From contig NIOE01000002.1 of NCBI GenBank assembly GCA_002205125.1, forward strand, positions 310,001 through 374,000: DNA of 64,000 nucleotides, in the 5' to 3' direction. Shown piece by piece: positions 20,535 through 29,039 of the stretch (the first letter of the stretch is position 1; each line of letters starts with the position of its first letter). The position numbers and the translations under genes were made by a program. Source of the stretch: Roseateles noduli. Lineage in GTDB: Bacteria > Pseudomonadota > Gammaproteobacteria > Burkholderiales > Burkholderiaceae_C. A model generated the notes under the pieces. It saw nothing but the letters and a program-made list of their open reading frames with translations. It was not told where the DNA came from and searched no databases.

Positions 20535-22328
20535 ATGACCTACCGCGCCCCGATCAAGGACATGCTGTTCGACATGCAGGCCCTGGCCGGCCTGCAGACG
20601 CTGGCCGAGCAGATCCCCGCGTTCGCCGACCACGGCCTGGACACCGCGCAGGCGGTGCTCGAGGAATCGGCCAAGCTGAACGAGGACGTGATCGCGCCGC
20701 TGAACGTCGAAGGCGACAGGAACCCCTCGTACTGGAAGAACGGCGAGGTCTTCGCGACGCCGGGCTTCAAGGCGGCGTTCAAGCAGTACGCCGAGGGCGG
20801 CTGGCAGGGGCTGCAGCATCCGGAGGCGTATGGGGGCCAGGCCTTGCCCAAGACCATCGGCGCGGCCTGCGGCGAGATCGTGCAGGCGGCCAACGTCAGC
20901 TTCGCGCTGTGCCCGCTGCTGACCGACGGCGCGATCGAGGCGTTGCTGGTCGCGGGCTCCGAGGAGCAGAAGCAGACTTTCATCCCGAAGCTGATTTCCG
21001 GCGAATGGACCGGCACGATGAACCTGACTGAGCCGCAGGCCGGCTCGGATCTGGCGATGGTGCGCACCCGCGCCGAGCCGCAAGGCGACGGCACCTACAA
21101 GGTCTTCGGCACCAAGATCTTCATCACCTGGGGCGAGCACGACATGGCGGACAACATCGTCCACCTGGTGCTCGCGCGCGTGCCCGGTGCGCCGGAAGGC
21201 GTGAAGGGGATCAGCCTGTTCCTGGTGTCCAAGTTCCTGGTGAACGCCGACGGCTCGCTGGGCGCGCGCAACGACGCGCACTGCGTGTCCATCGAGCACA
21301 AGCTCGGCATCAAGGCGAGCCCGACGGCCGTCCTGCAATTCGGCGATCACGGCGGCGCCATCGGCACGCTGATCGGCGAAGAGAACCGCGGCCTCGAGTA
21401 CATGTTCATCATGATGAACGCGGCCCGCTTCGGCGTCGGCGTGCAGGGCATCGCGGTGGCGGACCGGGCCTACCAGAAGGCGGTCGAGTACGCGAAGGAC
21501 CGCGTGCAGTCGCGTCCGGTCGACGGCTCGTCGAAGGACGCCGCGGCGATCATCCAGCACCCCGACGTGCGTCGCATGTTGATGACGCAGCGCGCGCTGG
21601 TCGAAGGCTGTCGCGCGATGGCGATCGACGCCGCCGCGGCCTACGACATGGCCCACCACCACGAGGACGCCGAGACGCGCCAGCAGGCGCAGGCCTTCTA
21701 CGAGTTCATGGTGCCGCTGGTGAAGGGCTACAGCACGGAGATGAGCCTGGAGGTCACCTCGCTGGGCGTGCAGGTGCACGGCGGCATGGGTTTCATCGAG
21801 GAGACCGGCGCGGCGCAGTACTACCGCGACGCGCGCATCCTGCCGATCTACGAAGGCACGACGGCGATCCAGGCCAACGACCTGGTCGGCCGCAAGACGG
21901 TGCGCGACGGCGGCGCGTTCGCGCGCAGTGTCGCGGCGCAGGTCGAGGAGACCGAAGGCGCGCTGGCCGCCAACGGCAGCGCCGACGCGCTGGCGGTGCG
22001 CACGCAGCTGGCCGCGGCCCGCGCGGCCTTCGTCGAGGTCGTCGACTTCATCGCGGGCAACGGCAAGGCCAAGCCGAACGCGGCTTTCGCCGGCTCGGTG
22101 CCCTACCTGATGGTCGGCGGCAACCTGATGGCGGGCTGGCAGCTGGCGCGCTCGCTGCTCGCCGCGCAGGAGCTCAAGGCGACCGGCGAGGACGTCGCCT
22201 TCATGGACGCCAAGATCGTCACCGCGCGCTTCTACGCCGAGCACATCCTGCCCCGCTGCGCCGCGCAGCGCGACGCGGTCGTCAACGGCGCGGACAGCGT
22301 GATGACCCTGCCCATCGACGCGTTCTGA
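20535..22328 (+). CDS. Acyl-CoA dehydrogenase, long form with C-terminal extra domain
   Basis: FAD enzyme that oxidises an acyl-CoA to its 2-enoyl-CoA and delivers electrons to ETF, encoded just upstream. It has 597 residues, longer than the 380-400 of short-chain types, with an acyl-CoA dehydrogenase C-terminal extension after about residue 460. The middle domain has MNLTEPQAGSDLAMVRT and FGTKIFITWGEHD; the catalytic-base region is YEGTTAIQANDLVGRK. This size and layout match the DmdC-like group (3-methylmercaptopropionyl-CoA or medium/long acyl-CoA); the substrate is not certain. ATG 20535 (MTYRAPIKDMLFDM) follows a GGAGA ribosome site. Confidence 0.93.
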   Translation: MTYRAPIKDMLFDMQALAGLQTLAEQIPAFADHGLDTAQAVLEESAKLNEDVIAPLNVEGDRNPSYWKNGEVFATPGFKAAFKQYAEGGWQGLQHPEAYGGQALPKTIGAACGEIVQAANVSFALCPLLTDGAIEALLVAGSEEQKQTFIPKLISGEWTGTMNLTEPQAGSDLAMVRTRAEPQGDGTYKVFGTKIFITWGEHDMADNIVHLVLARVPGAPEGVKGISLFLVSKFLVNADGSLGARNDAHCVSIEHKLGIKASPTAVLQFGDHGGAIGTLIGEENRGLEYMFIMMNAARFGVGVQGIAVADRAYQKAVEYAKDRVQSRPVDGSSKDAAAIIQHPDVRRMLMTQRALVEGCRAMAIDAAAAYDMAHHHEDAETRQQAQAFYEFMVPLVKGYSTEMSLEVTSLGVQVHGGMGFIEETGAAQYYRDARILPIYEGTTAIQANDLVGRKTVRDGGAFARSVAAQVEETEGALAANGSADALAVRTQLAAARAAFVEVVDFIAGNGKAKPNAAFAGSVPYLMVGGNLMAGWQLARSLLAAQELKATGEDVAFMDAKIVTARFYAEHILPRCAAQRDAVVNGADSVMTLPIDAF

Positions 22329-22395
22329 CAGGTTCTGACGCGTTCCGAGCGTCCTGATCCCGTCGCATCGAGATTCATCGAAGAGGAGACACGAG

Positions 22396-23349
22396 GTGGC
22401 ACTTCCCCCGCTGTTCAACAAGCTGCGTCTGCCGGTCATCGGCTCGCCGCTGTTCATCATCAGCAACCCCAAGCTGGTGATCGCGCAATGCAAGGCCGGC
22501 ATCGTCGGCTCGATGCCGTCGCTGAACGCCCGTCCGGCCGAGCTGCTCGACGACTGGCTCGCCGAGATCACCGAGACGCTGGCCGCGCATGACCGGGCGC
22601 ATCCGGAGTCGCCGGCCGCGCCGTTCGCGATCAACCAGATCGTGCACAAGAGCAACGACCGGCTCGACCACGACATGGCCCTGTGCGCCAAGTACAAGGT
22701 GCCCATCGTGATCACCTCGCTGGGCGCGCGCGAGGACGTCAACGCCGCGGTGCACGGCTGGGGCGGCATCGTGCTGCACGACATCATCAACAACAAGTTC
22801 GCCAAGAAGGCGATCGAGAAGGGCGCCGACGGCCTGATCGCCGTCGCCGCGGGCGCGGGCGGCCATGCCGGCGTGAAGAGCCCCTTCGCGCTGATCCAGG
22901 AGATCCGCGAGTGGTTCGACGGCCCGCTGGCGCTGTCGGGCTCGATGGCCAGCGGCGACGCGATCCTCGCGGCGCGCGCGATGGGCGCGGACCTCGCGTA
23001 CATCGGCTCGGCCTTCATCGCCACCGAGGAGGCGCGCGCGTCCGACGACTACAAGCAGATGATCGTCGAGAGCAACAGCGACGACATCGTCTACAGCAAC
23101 CTGTTCACCGGCGTGCACGGCAATTACCTGAAGGGCTCGATCGTGAAGGCCGGCCTGGATCCGGAGAACCTGCCCGAGAGCGACCCGACGAAGATGAACT
23201 TCGGCGGGACAGGTGCGAAGGCCTGGAAGGATGTCTGGGGCAGCGGCCAGGGCATCGGCGCGATCCGCGAAGTGCTTCCCGCCGGTGAACTGGTGGCGCG
23301 CTTCGGTCGCGAATACCAGGCGGCGCGGGAGCGCCTCGCGCTGGCCTGA
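22396..23349 (+). CDS. Nitronate monooxygenase / NPD-family FMN enzyme
   Basis: TIM-barrel FMN protein of 317 residues in the nitronate monooxygenase/2-nitropropane dioxygenase family. It shows LRLPVIGSPLFIISNP at the N-terminus, the phosphate-binding AAGAGGHAG segment (about 154-162), and GDAILAARAMGADLAYIGSAFIAT. The family also contains FabK-like enoyl reductases; its place behind an acyl-CoA dehydrogenase makes a role in acyl or nitroalkane metabolism possible. The start is GTG at 22396, supported by GAGGAGA a few bases upstream. The last gene before a terminator, probably in the operon with the dehydrogenase. Confidence 0.9.
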   Translation: MALPPLFNKLRLPVIGSPLFIISNPKLVIAQCKAGIVGSMPSLNARPAELLDDWLAEITETLAAHDRAHPESPAAPFAINQIVHKSNDRLDHDMALCAKYKVPIVITSLGAREDVNAAVHGWGGIVLHDIINNKFAKKAIEKGADGLIAVAAGAGGHAGVKSPFALIQEIREWFDGPLALSGSMASGDAILAARAMGADLAYIGSAFIATEEARASDDYKQMIVESNSDDIVYSNLFTGVHGNYLKGSIVKAGLDPENLPESDPTKMNFGGTGAKAWKDVWGSGQGIGAIREVLPAGELVARFGREYQAARERLALA

Positions 23350-23402
23350 GGATAGCCGGCGGCAGCGGCTCATCCCGCTTCCCTCCCTCGCTTGACCCTT
23401 CG

Positions 23403-23426
23403 ACGCCCCGCCTAGCGGGGCGTTGT
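23403..23426 (+). terminator. Terminator after the nitronate monooxygenase gene
   Basis: Stem ACGCCCCGC / GCGGGGCGT with a 3-base top, followed by TGTCGTTT. Located about 53 bases after the stop. Confidence 0.7.
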
Positions 23427-23763
23427 CGTTTCTGCCTCTTCCCGTTCTCCGTTTCCCTCTTTCATTTCGCGTATCTCCCGCCGTACTCCGTGCGGTTGTG
23501 TGTCCGTTCACGATCTGGCGGGGAATGTCCCCTCAACAGGGGGTGGTCAAGCGTTGCGAATCGCCCGTCTTGCGCGATTGGCGACTTCGTCGGGTTGTCA
23601 ATCGACCGCGCATGACACCGGTATCGCCGGCAATCCGTTGAAGACTTCACGGTCGAATGATTTCACAACGTGATTGCTACTTTCGCATTGCTGAACTCGA
23701 TAGACCTGAAATGTAAGCGGTGGTTTCATGAGCGGACATTTCGTCGTGAGGGAGAGCAAACAA
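23427..23763 (+). other. Non-coding spacer before the chemoreceptor gene
   Basis: Lower-GC spacer with no supported gene. Small hairpins are visible, for example GGGGAATGTCCCC near 23520. I looked for a flagellar sigma-28 promoter and found no convincing TAAA / GCCGATAA pair. A GGGAG ribosome site ends it. Confidence 0.45.
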
Positions 23764-25305
23764 ATGAAATTGGCCGATGTCCGGATCGGGTCACGTCTTG
23801 CCGCGGCATTCGCGGTCGTCTTCGTGCTGCTGCTGGTGATCCTCGGGGTGGGGATCCGTGTGATCGACGGGGTCAACGCGACCATGGGGCGGGTGGTCGA
23901 GGACCGCTACGCGCTGATCGCGCTGACCACGCAGGTCAAGAGCGTGGGGGACCGCGGCGCGATCACCATCGGCCGGCTGCTGCTGGCGGCGACGCCCGAG
24001 GCGACCAAGAAGTACATGGACGAGTACGCGGGCATCCGCCAGACCAACTCGGACAACCTTGCCCGGCTCGAGAAGATGCTGGCCGACGACGAGAGCAAGG
24101 CCCTCTTCGCCGAGCAGTCGACAGCGCGCAAGGAGTACGGGGCGCTGGTGCGCAAGATCTTCGACCTGCTGGCCGCGGGCGACCGCGACGGCGCGATGGC
24201 GATCTACCAGGACGAGCTGGCCGGACCGCAGGCGCGCTACTACGCGCTCATCGACAAGATGGTCGACTTCCAGGCCGCCCGCATGGCGGCGGACGTGGCC
24301 GAGGCCAACGAGCGCTCGCAGGGCGCGAAGCTCGACATGATCGTGGCGTCGGCGCTGGCGCTGCTGATGGGCGTGGCGACCGCGTTCTTCATCACGCGCT
24401 CGATCACGCAGCCGATCGAAGGCGCCATCGAGCTGGCCGAGCGCGTCGCCGCCGGCGACCTGACCTACCGCATCCGCGCCAACGGCAAGGACGAGGTGGC
24501 GCGGCTGATGTCCGCGCTGCAGAACATGGTCGAGAACCTGCACCGCATCGTGACCGAGGTCCGCACCGGCGCGGACACCATCGCCAACGCGGCGCAGGAG
24601 GTGGCGCAGGGCAACCAGGACCTGGCGGCGCGCACCGAGCAGCAGGCCGCGGCGCTGGAGGAGACGGCCTCGGCGATGGAGCAGCTGACGGCGTCGGTGC
24701 GCATGAGCGCCGACAACGCCGGCGAGGCCGACCGCTCCGCGTCGTCGGCGTCGGGCATCGCCACGCAGGGCGGCGAGGTGGTGGGGCAGGTGGTCGAGAC
24801 GATGACGTCGATCTCCGCGGCCTCGCGCCGCATCGTCGAGATCATCGGCGTCATCGACGGCATCGCGTTCCAGACCAACATCCTCGCGCTCAACGCGGCG
24901 GTCGAGGCGGCGCGCGCGGGCGAGCAGGGCCGCGGCTTTGCGGTCGTGGCATCGGAAGTGCGCAGCCTCGCGCAGCGCAGCGCGACGGCGGCCAAGGAGA
25001 TCAAGCGGCTCATCGACGACTCGGTGTCGCAGGTCGAGGCCGGCGGCCGCATGGTCGAGCAGGCGGGTCAGACCATGCAGCAGGTCGTGGGCAGCATCCG
25101 GCACGTGAGCCACATCGTGGCCGAGATCAGCGCCTCCAGCCGCGAGCAGAGCGCGGGCATCGAGCAGGTCAATGCGGCGGTCGTGCAGATGGACGACTCG
25201 ACGCAGAAGAACGCCTCGATGGTCGAGCAGAGTACCGCCGCGGCGCGCGCGCTGCAGGAGCAGGCGCACCAGCTCAACGATGCGGTCCGCGCCTTCGCGC
25301 TATGA
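23764..25305 (+). CDS. Methyl-accepting chemotaxis protein
   Basis: Transmembrane chemoreceptor, 513 residues. An N-terminal helix (about 10-32) is followed by a four-helix-bundle periplasmic sensor of about 150 residues, a second helix (near [17 protein letters not shown]), a HAMP domain, and the cytoplasmic signalling hairpin. The tip [20 protein letters not shown] is the CheA/CheW-binding site, with methylation-helix segments such as [19 protein letters not shown] 23764 ([16 protein letters not shown]) is chosen for its GGGAG site and the usual family start; an ATG at 23728 would add 12 residues. There is no C-terminal NWETF-type pentapeptide. Ligand unknown; no che genes nearby. Confidence 0.94.
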   Translation: MKLADVRIGSRLAAAFAVVFVLLLVILGVGIRVIDGVNATMGRVVEDRYALIALTTQVKSVGDRGAITIGRLLLAATPEATKKYMDEYAGIRQTNSDNLARLEKMLADDESKALFAEQSTARKEYGALVRKIFDLLAAGDRDGAMAIYQDELAGPQARYYALIDKMVDFQAARMAADVAEANERSQGAKLDMIVASALALLMGVATAFFITRSITQPIEGAIELAERVAAGDLTYRIRANGKDEVARLMSALQNMVENLHRIVTEVRTGADTIANAAQEVAQGNQDLAARTEQQAAALEETASAMEQLTASVRMSADNAGEADRSASSASGIATQGGEVVGQVVETMTSISAASRRIVEIIGVIDGIAFQTNILALNAAVEAARAGEQGRGFAVVASEVRSLAQRSATAAKEIKRLIDDSVSQVEAGGRMVEQAGQTMQQVVGSIRHVSHIVAEISASSREQSAGIEQVNAAVVQMDDSTQKNASMVEQSTAAARALQEQAHQLNDAVRAFAL

Positions 25306-25339
25306 GGACGCCGAGCGTGCCTTCGCGCCATGAGGACGC
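25291..25339 (+). repeat. Near-identical 21-bp direct repeat at the chemoreceptor 3' end
   Basis: GCCTTCGCGCTATGAGGACGC at 25291-25311, containing the stop codon, recurs with one mismatch at 25319-25339, a 28-bp period. It looks like a small local duplication of the gene end. Confidence 0.7.
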
Positions 25340-25611
25340 GGTGCGCGCACGACGCATGAAGGCGCGCTGATCGCGTCTTGAATCCGCGAGCGGCGGCCGC
25401 GCGCCGTCGCTCAGGTTGGAGGGGACTGGAGACAGGACCGGCCGCAGAGCCGGAGGTCGCGCAGCCCGGGAGGATCCGACCGTCGATCGATCGCCGGCCC
25501 GCGAGGGCCGCGAGGGATCGGCACAGGTGCCGCAGAGCGCCGGGGGTCGCCCGCGAGGCGTGACGAGCAGGGCTCATCCGAGCCGCGTCAGTCAACGTCA
25601 AGGGAGTCGAC
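25340..25611 (+). other. Non-coding spacer before the E1 paralogue
   Basis: GC-rich, with no supported gene, tRNA or clear promoter. It ends with AGGGAG a few bases before the ATG at 25612. Confidence 0.4.
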
Positions 25612-28335
25612 ATGTCCGTGAACACCTCGTTCGGGCGCCACGCCTGGGCGCTCCGCTGCCGTTTCGATCGCGACACCGATCCGTCGGACGCGAGCGCATC
25701 GCCGGCCGCTTCTTCGTCTTCTTCACCGCGCCTGAAGCCCGGCATCGCCGCGCTGATCGAGGCGTTCCGTCAACACGGGCATCGCCATGCGCGGCTCGAT
25801 CCGCTGGGTGATGCGCCTGACGAATCGGGCGCCGACGACGCCTTCAACCTGCTTCGCTTCGGTCTGACACCCGATGACGCGGTGGCGGATGACGGCGCCA
25901 CGGTCTTCGGCGTCGCCGAGGCGGCAGCGCTGCATCGGCGATTGGATGCGCTCTACTGCGGATCCTTGACGCTCGATCTGAGCGCCGTGCGCGACGAGTC
26001 CCGCCGCGCGTGGTGGAGCGCCCGTTTCGAGTCGGACGACGCGCCGCTCCCCGCCGACGCGGCGAGCGCGCTGCTGCGCCGGCTGGCGCGCGTCGAAGGC
26101 TGGGAGCGTCATCTCGCAAGGCGCTTCCCGCATGGCAAGCGTTTCTCGCTGGAGGGCAACGAGGCGCTGCTCCCCCTGCTCGACACCCTGCTGGAGGCGG
26201 CGGTGGCGCAGGGCGTGGATCAGGTGCTGATGGGCATGCCGCATCGCGGCCGCGTGAATGTGCTGGCCAATCTGATGGGGCATCCCGTCGACGCGCTGAT
26301 CGACTACTTCGAACCTGCGCCGGCGCATCCGGAGCGGCAGCGGGATCTGGTCTACCACCTGGGTGGCACCTCGCGCGTGCAGACCGCGAACGGCGCGGTG
26401 CGCCTCCGCCTGGCGAGCAACCCGTCGCACCTGCAGAGCGTCTACCCGGTGGTCGTCGGCATGGCGCGCGCGGCGCGCTCCGCGGCGGGCGACCGGCCGG
26501 AGCGCTGCATGGCCGTGGTGATGCACGGCGACGCCGCCTTCGCCGGGCAGGGCGTGGTGATGGAGACCTTGGCGCTCGGTCTGAAGCCGGGCTACGAAGT
26601 GGGCGGCGTCATCCACGTCGTCATCAACAACCAGCTGGGTTTCACCGAGCCGAATCCGATGGATGCGACCTCGGCGCGCTATTGCACCGATGCGACGCGC
26701 GGCGTGGACGCGCCGGTGCTGCGCGTGCATGCCGACGATCCGGAGGCGGTGCTGCGCGCGGCGCGGCTCGCGGTCGACTACCGCGCGCGCTTCGGCACCG
26801 ACGTGGTGATCGATCTGGTCGGCTACCGACGCCTGGGCCACTCGGAGCACGACGTGCCGCAGCTCACCAGTCCGGCGCTGTACCGGCGCATGCCGGCGAA
26901 AGCGGGCGTGACGGCGCTGTATGCGGAACGTCTGACGGCGGAGAAACGCCTTCTCGATGAAGACATCGCCGCCATCGTCGCGGAGGTCGATGTCTTCGAT
27001 CCGACGCGGCCGCTCGACGGCGCCGCGCCGCTCGTGGATGACGCGACGCCGACCTCGGAGAAGCGCGCGCCCATCGGCGATCTGCACGATGTCCTGGAAG
27101 CGCTGGCGCAACTGCCGGAAGGTTTCGAGCCGCACGCGCTGCTGCGCGATCAGGCCAGCCGATGGCGCGGGATGGCCGACGACGCCCGTCGTCCCGCCGA
27201 CTGGTGCACGGCGGAGACGCTCGCCTGGGCGCAGGTCCTGCGTGCGGGCGTGGGCGTTCGGATCTCCGGCCTGGACGTGCAGCGCGGCACCTTCCTGCAT
27301 CGACACGCGGTGTGGCATCACCAGGGGCGGGAGGTCGATTCAGGCGGCCTGTCCGTCGCAGGTGAGGGAGAGAAGCGCGGCGATCCTCGAATCGGTGCAC
27401 CTTCGACGTGGACGCCGTTGTCGCGCTTCGCCTTCGAGGGGGCGCGGCTGGAGGTCGTCAACTCGCTGCTGGCCGAAGAGGCGGTGCTCGGTTTCGAGTA
27501 CGGGCACAGCGTGCAGGCGCGCGACGTGATGACCGTGTGGGAAGCGCAGTTCGGCGACTTCGTCAACGGGGCGCAGGTCTACCTCGACCAGTACCTCAGT
27601 TCCGGCGAGGAGAAGTGGGGCGACACCTCCGCGCTGACCGTGCTGCTGCCGCACGGCTACGAGGGCGTGGGGCCGGAGCACTCGAACGGTTTTCTCGCGC
27701 GCCTCCTGCAGCTGTGCGGCGCGGACAACCTGCGCGTGGCCATGCCGTCGACGTCGGGTCAGTACGCGGCGCTGCTGCAGCGTCAGGCGCTCGATCCGGT
27801 GCGCAAGCCGTTGATCGTGATGACGCCCAAGGCGGTGCTGCTGGCGGAGCCGCGCAGCCACACGCCGATCGGCGTGCTCGCGGCCCGCGGTTTCGAGGCG
27901 GTACTCGACGACGACACCGTCGACGACGCGCAGGCCCGCCTGGTGAAGCGCGTCGTGCTGAGCAGCGGCAAAGTGCACTACGACCTGCTGAGCGCGCGGC
28001 AGGCGATGGCCGGCTCGCTCGCCGATCCGATGGCCGGCGCAACGGCGCTGGTGCGTGTCGAGCAGCTCTACCCGTTCCCGCGCGAGGCGCTGGCGGCGGT
28101 GCTGCGACGCTACCCGCTCGTCGAGGAGATCGTGTGGACGCAGGAAGAGACGCGCAACCAGGGGCCGTGGCATTTCGTCCGCGATGAGTTGGAGGCGCTC
28201 CTGCCCGCCGGAGCCCGTCTGCGAGAGGTCTCACGCGCCGTGACTGCGGCGGGCGCGACTGCTTCGCCGGTGATCCACCGGTGGCAGCAGGCGGAACTCG
28301 TTCGCCAAGCGCTGCGCATCAACGGTCACGACTGA
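25612..28335 (+). CDS. Stand-alone 2-oxoglutarate-dehydrogenase-type E1 paralogue
   Basis: Thiamine-diphosphate E1 of the SucA/OdhA family, 907 residues. The TPP motif is intact (HGDAAFAGQG...VVINNQLGF), as are YRRLGHSEHD, EEAVLGFEYG, WEAQFGDFVNGAQ and HGYEGVGPEHS. His211 (GMPHRGR) and His249 (YHLGG) match the substrate-binding histidines of E. coli SucA. It differs from the canonical odhA at 36084: the N-terminal E2-docking segment (SYLFGG...W.AYF) is missing and replaced by a Ser-rich stretch, and the residues after the second histidine are GGTSR instead of GFSSD. No E2 or E3 gene lies alongside. It may oxidise or decarboxylate another 2-oxo acid (2-oxoadipate, as in DHTKD1, is one idea), or share the complex of the main operon. 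It has its own terminator. Confidence 0.9.
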   Translation: MSVNTSFGRHAWALRCRFDRDTDPSDASASPAASSSSSPRLKPGIAALIEAFRQHGHRHARLDPLGDAPDESGADDAFNLLRFGLTPDDAVADDGATVFGVAEAAALHRRLDALYCGSLTLDLSAVRDESRRAWWSARFESDDAPLPADAASALLRRLARVEGWERHLARRFPHGKRFSLEGNEALLPLLDTLLEAAVAQGVDQVLMGMPHRGRVNVLANLMGHPVDALIDYFEPAPAHPERQRDLVYHLGGTSRVQTANGAVRLRLASNPSHLQSVYPVVVGMARAARSAAGDRPERCMAVVMHGDAAFAGQGVVMETLALGLKPGYEVGGVIHVVINNQLGFTEPNPMDATSARYCTDATRGVDAPVLRVHADDPEAVLRAARLAVDYRARFGTDVVIDLVGYRRLGHSEHDVPQLTSPALYRRMPAKAGVTALYAERLTAEKRLLDEDIAAIVAEVDVFDPTRPLDGAAPLVDDATPTSEKRAPIGDLHDVLEALAQLPEGFEPHALLRDQASRWRGMADDARRPADWCTAETLAWAQVLRAGVGVRISGLDVQRGTFLHRHAVWHHQGREVDSGGLSVAGEGEKRGDPRIGAPSTWTPLSRFAFEGARLEVVNSLLAEEAVLGFEYGHSVQARDVMTVWEAQFGDFVNGAQVYLDQYLSSGEEKWGDTSALTVLLPHGYEGVGPEHSNGFLARLLQLCGADNLRVAMPSTSGQYAALLQRQALDPVRKPLIVMTPKAVLLAEPRSHTPIGVLAARGFEAVLDDDTVDDAQARLVKRVVLSSGKVHYDLLSARQAMAGSLADPMAGATALVRVEQLYPFPREALAAVLRRYPLVEEIVWTQEETRNQGPWHFVRDELEALLPAGARLREVSRAVTAAGATASPVIHRWQQAELVRQALRINGHD

Positions 28336-28356
28336 GCAGGCATCGTCCCCGAAACG

Positions 28357-28383
28357 AACGCCCCGCTCAGCGGGGCGTTTCTA
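28357..28383 (+). terminator. Terminator after the E1 paralogue
   Basis: Stem AACGCCCCG / CGGGGCGTT with loop CTCAG, then TCTATT. It marks the gene as monocistronic. Confidence 0.75.
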
Positions 28384-28481
28384 TTCGACCACGGTCGATG
28401 ACCGGAAAAGGTCATAACGCCTGTCTTTGCGGGTCGTATCCGGGTGACTGCGATTCATCAATTCGCTGTGTTCCGTTCGGA

Positions 28482-28501
28482 ACCTTGCGATCGCGCAAGG
28501 T
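28482..28501. promoter_or_regulatory. Inverted repeat upstream of the toxin-antitoxin genes
   Basis: ACCTTGCG - ATCG - CGCAAGGT, perfect 8-bp arms, about 85 bases before the toxin start. The outer AACCT...AGGT letters recall the AACCT-N-AGGTT half-sites bound by E. coli MqsA, though with a wider spacing; the operator role is inferred. Confidence 0.45.
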
Positions 28502-28576
28502 ACGAAAGTGTTCTTCGATCGATTCTTCGCTGCCATGAGCCACCAGCCTGATAGCCGGCGGTCACAGATCGAGGAC

Positions 28577-28591
28577 TTATCACAGTGATAA
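28577..28591. promoter_or_regulatory. Perfect palindrome covering the toxin start codon
   Basis: TTATCAC-A-GTGATAA, a 15-bp inverted repeat in which the right arm begins with the GTG start codon (28585-28587). Possible operator, translational lock, or both. Confidence 0.5.
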
Positions 28592-29031
28592 ACTCAACTA
28601 CGAATCTAAGGAATGCCCGTTTCACGCGTCTCCCAGATTTCGACGACGCGGACGGTCAATGCAGGAGCATCCAGCGAGGACCGCTGTTCCAGTTGAAGTT
28701 GTTGCAGGAAGTGCTGCGAGGCGGTGAGTTCGACACTGATCGGCTGCTGCCCGCAAATCGCGATGTGCTGAAGGACATGCGCCGAGAGAGGTGGACGGCC
28801 CACGATGTGCTTCAGATGCTCGTGAATCTGCTGGCCAGGGACTACGCGAAGTCGGAATGGGCTCGGATCGACAGCGGACGGCGATGGGTGGCATGCGACG
28901 TCTATCAGACGTTCTACGACAGTTTGACGCGCCGACGCCATCGACATGCGCAGCCCGTGTATCTGAAGTTCTCCATCGATGAGGCCGGCGACATCACCAT
29001 CCTGCTCGCGTCGTGTCACGGTTCAACTTGA
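28585..29031 (+). CDS. mqsR: MqsR-family toxin (putative mRNA interferase)
   Basis: 148 residues. The second half follows the MqsR pattern: ARDYAKSEW (like DFYKSM, Lys89), CDVYQTFY (like QDVYRPR), and PVYLKFSIDEAGDITILLASCH (like the VYLKITV strand, Tyr126). In E. coli, MqsR is a ribosome-independent RNase; Lys56, Gln68 and Tyr81 are active-site residues. Here the Lys and Tyr are kept and the Gln position is not obviously conserved. The protein is about 50 residues longer than E. coli MqsR at the N-terminus. The start is GTG, with GAGG ten bases upstream. Toxin-first order and an 8-base gap to the antitoxin fit an MqsRA operon. GC is visibly lower than in the neighbours, suggesting transfer. 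Confidence 0.8.
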   Translation: MINSTTNLRNARFTRLPDFDDADGQCRSIQRGPLFQLKLLQEVLRGGEFDTDRLLPANRDVLKDMRRERWTAHDVLQMLVNLLARDYAKSEWARIDSGRRWVACDVYQTFYDSLTRRRHRHAQPVYLKFSIDEAGDITILLASCHGST

Positions 29032-29039
29032 GGAAACGC

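Noticed and set aside
23427-23763. Flagellar sigma-28 promoter for the chemoreceptor gene
   Set aside because: No TAAA and GCCGATAA pair at the right spacing was found.
25612-28335. E1 paralogue as a pseudogene or assembly duplicate of odhA
   Set aside because: It is full length and open, catalytic motifs are intact, and the sequence is far too divergent to be a recent copy.
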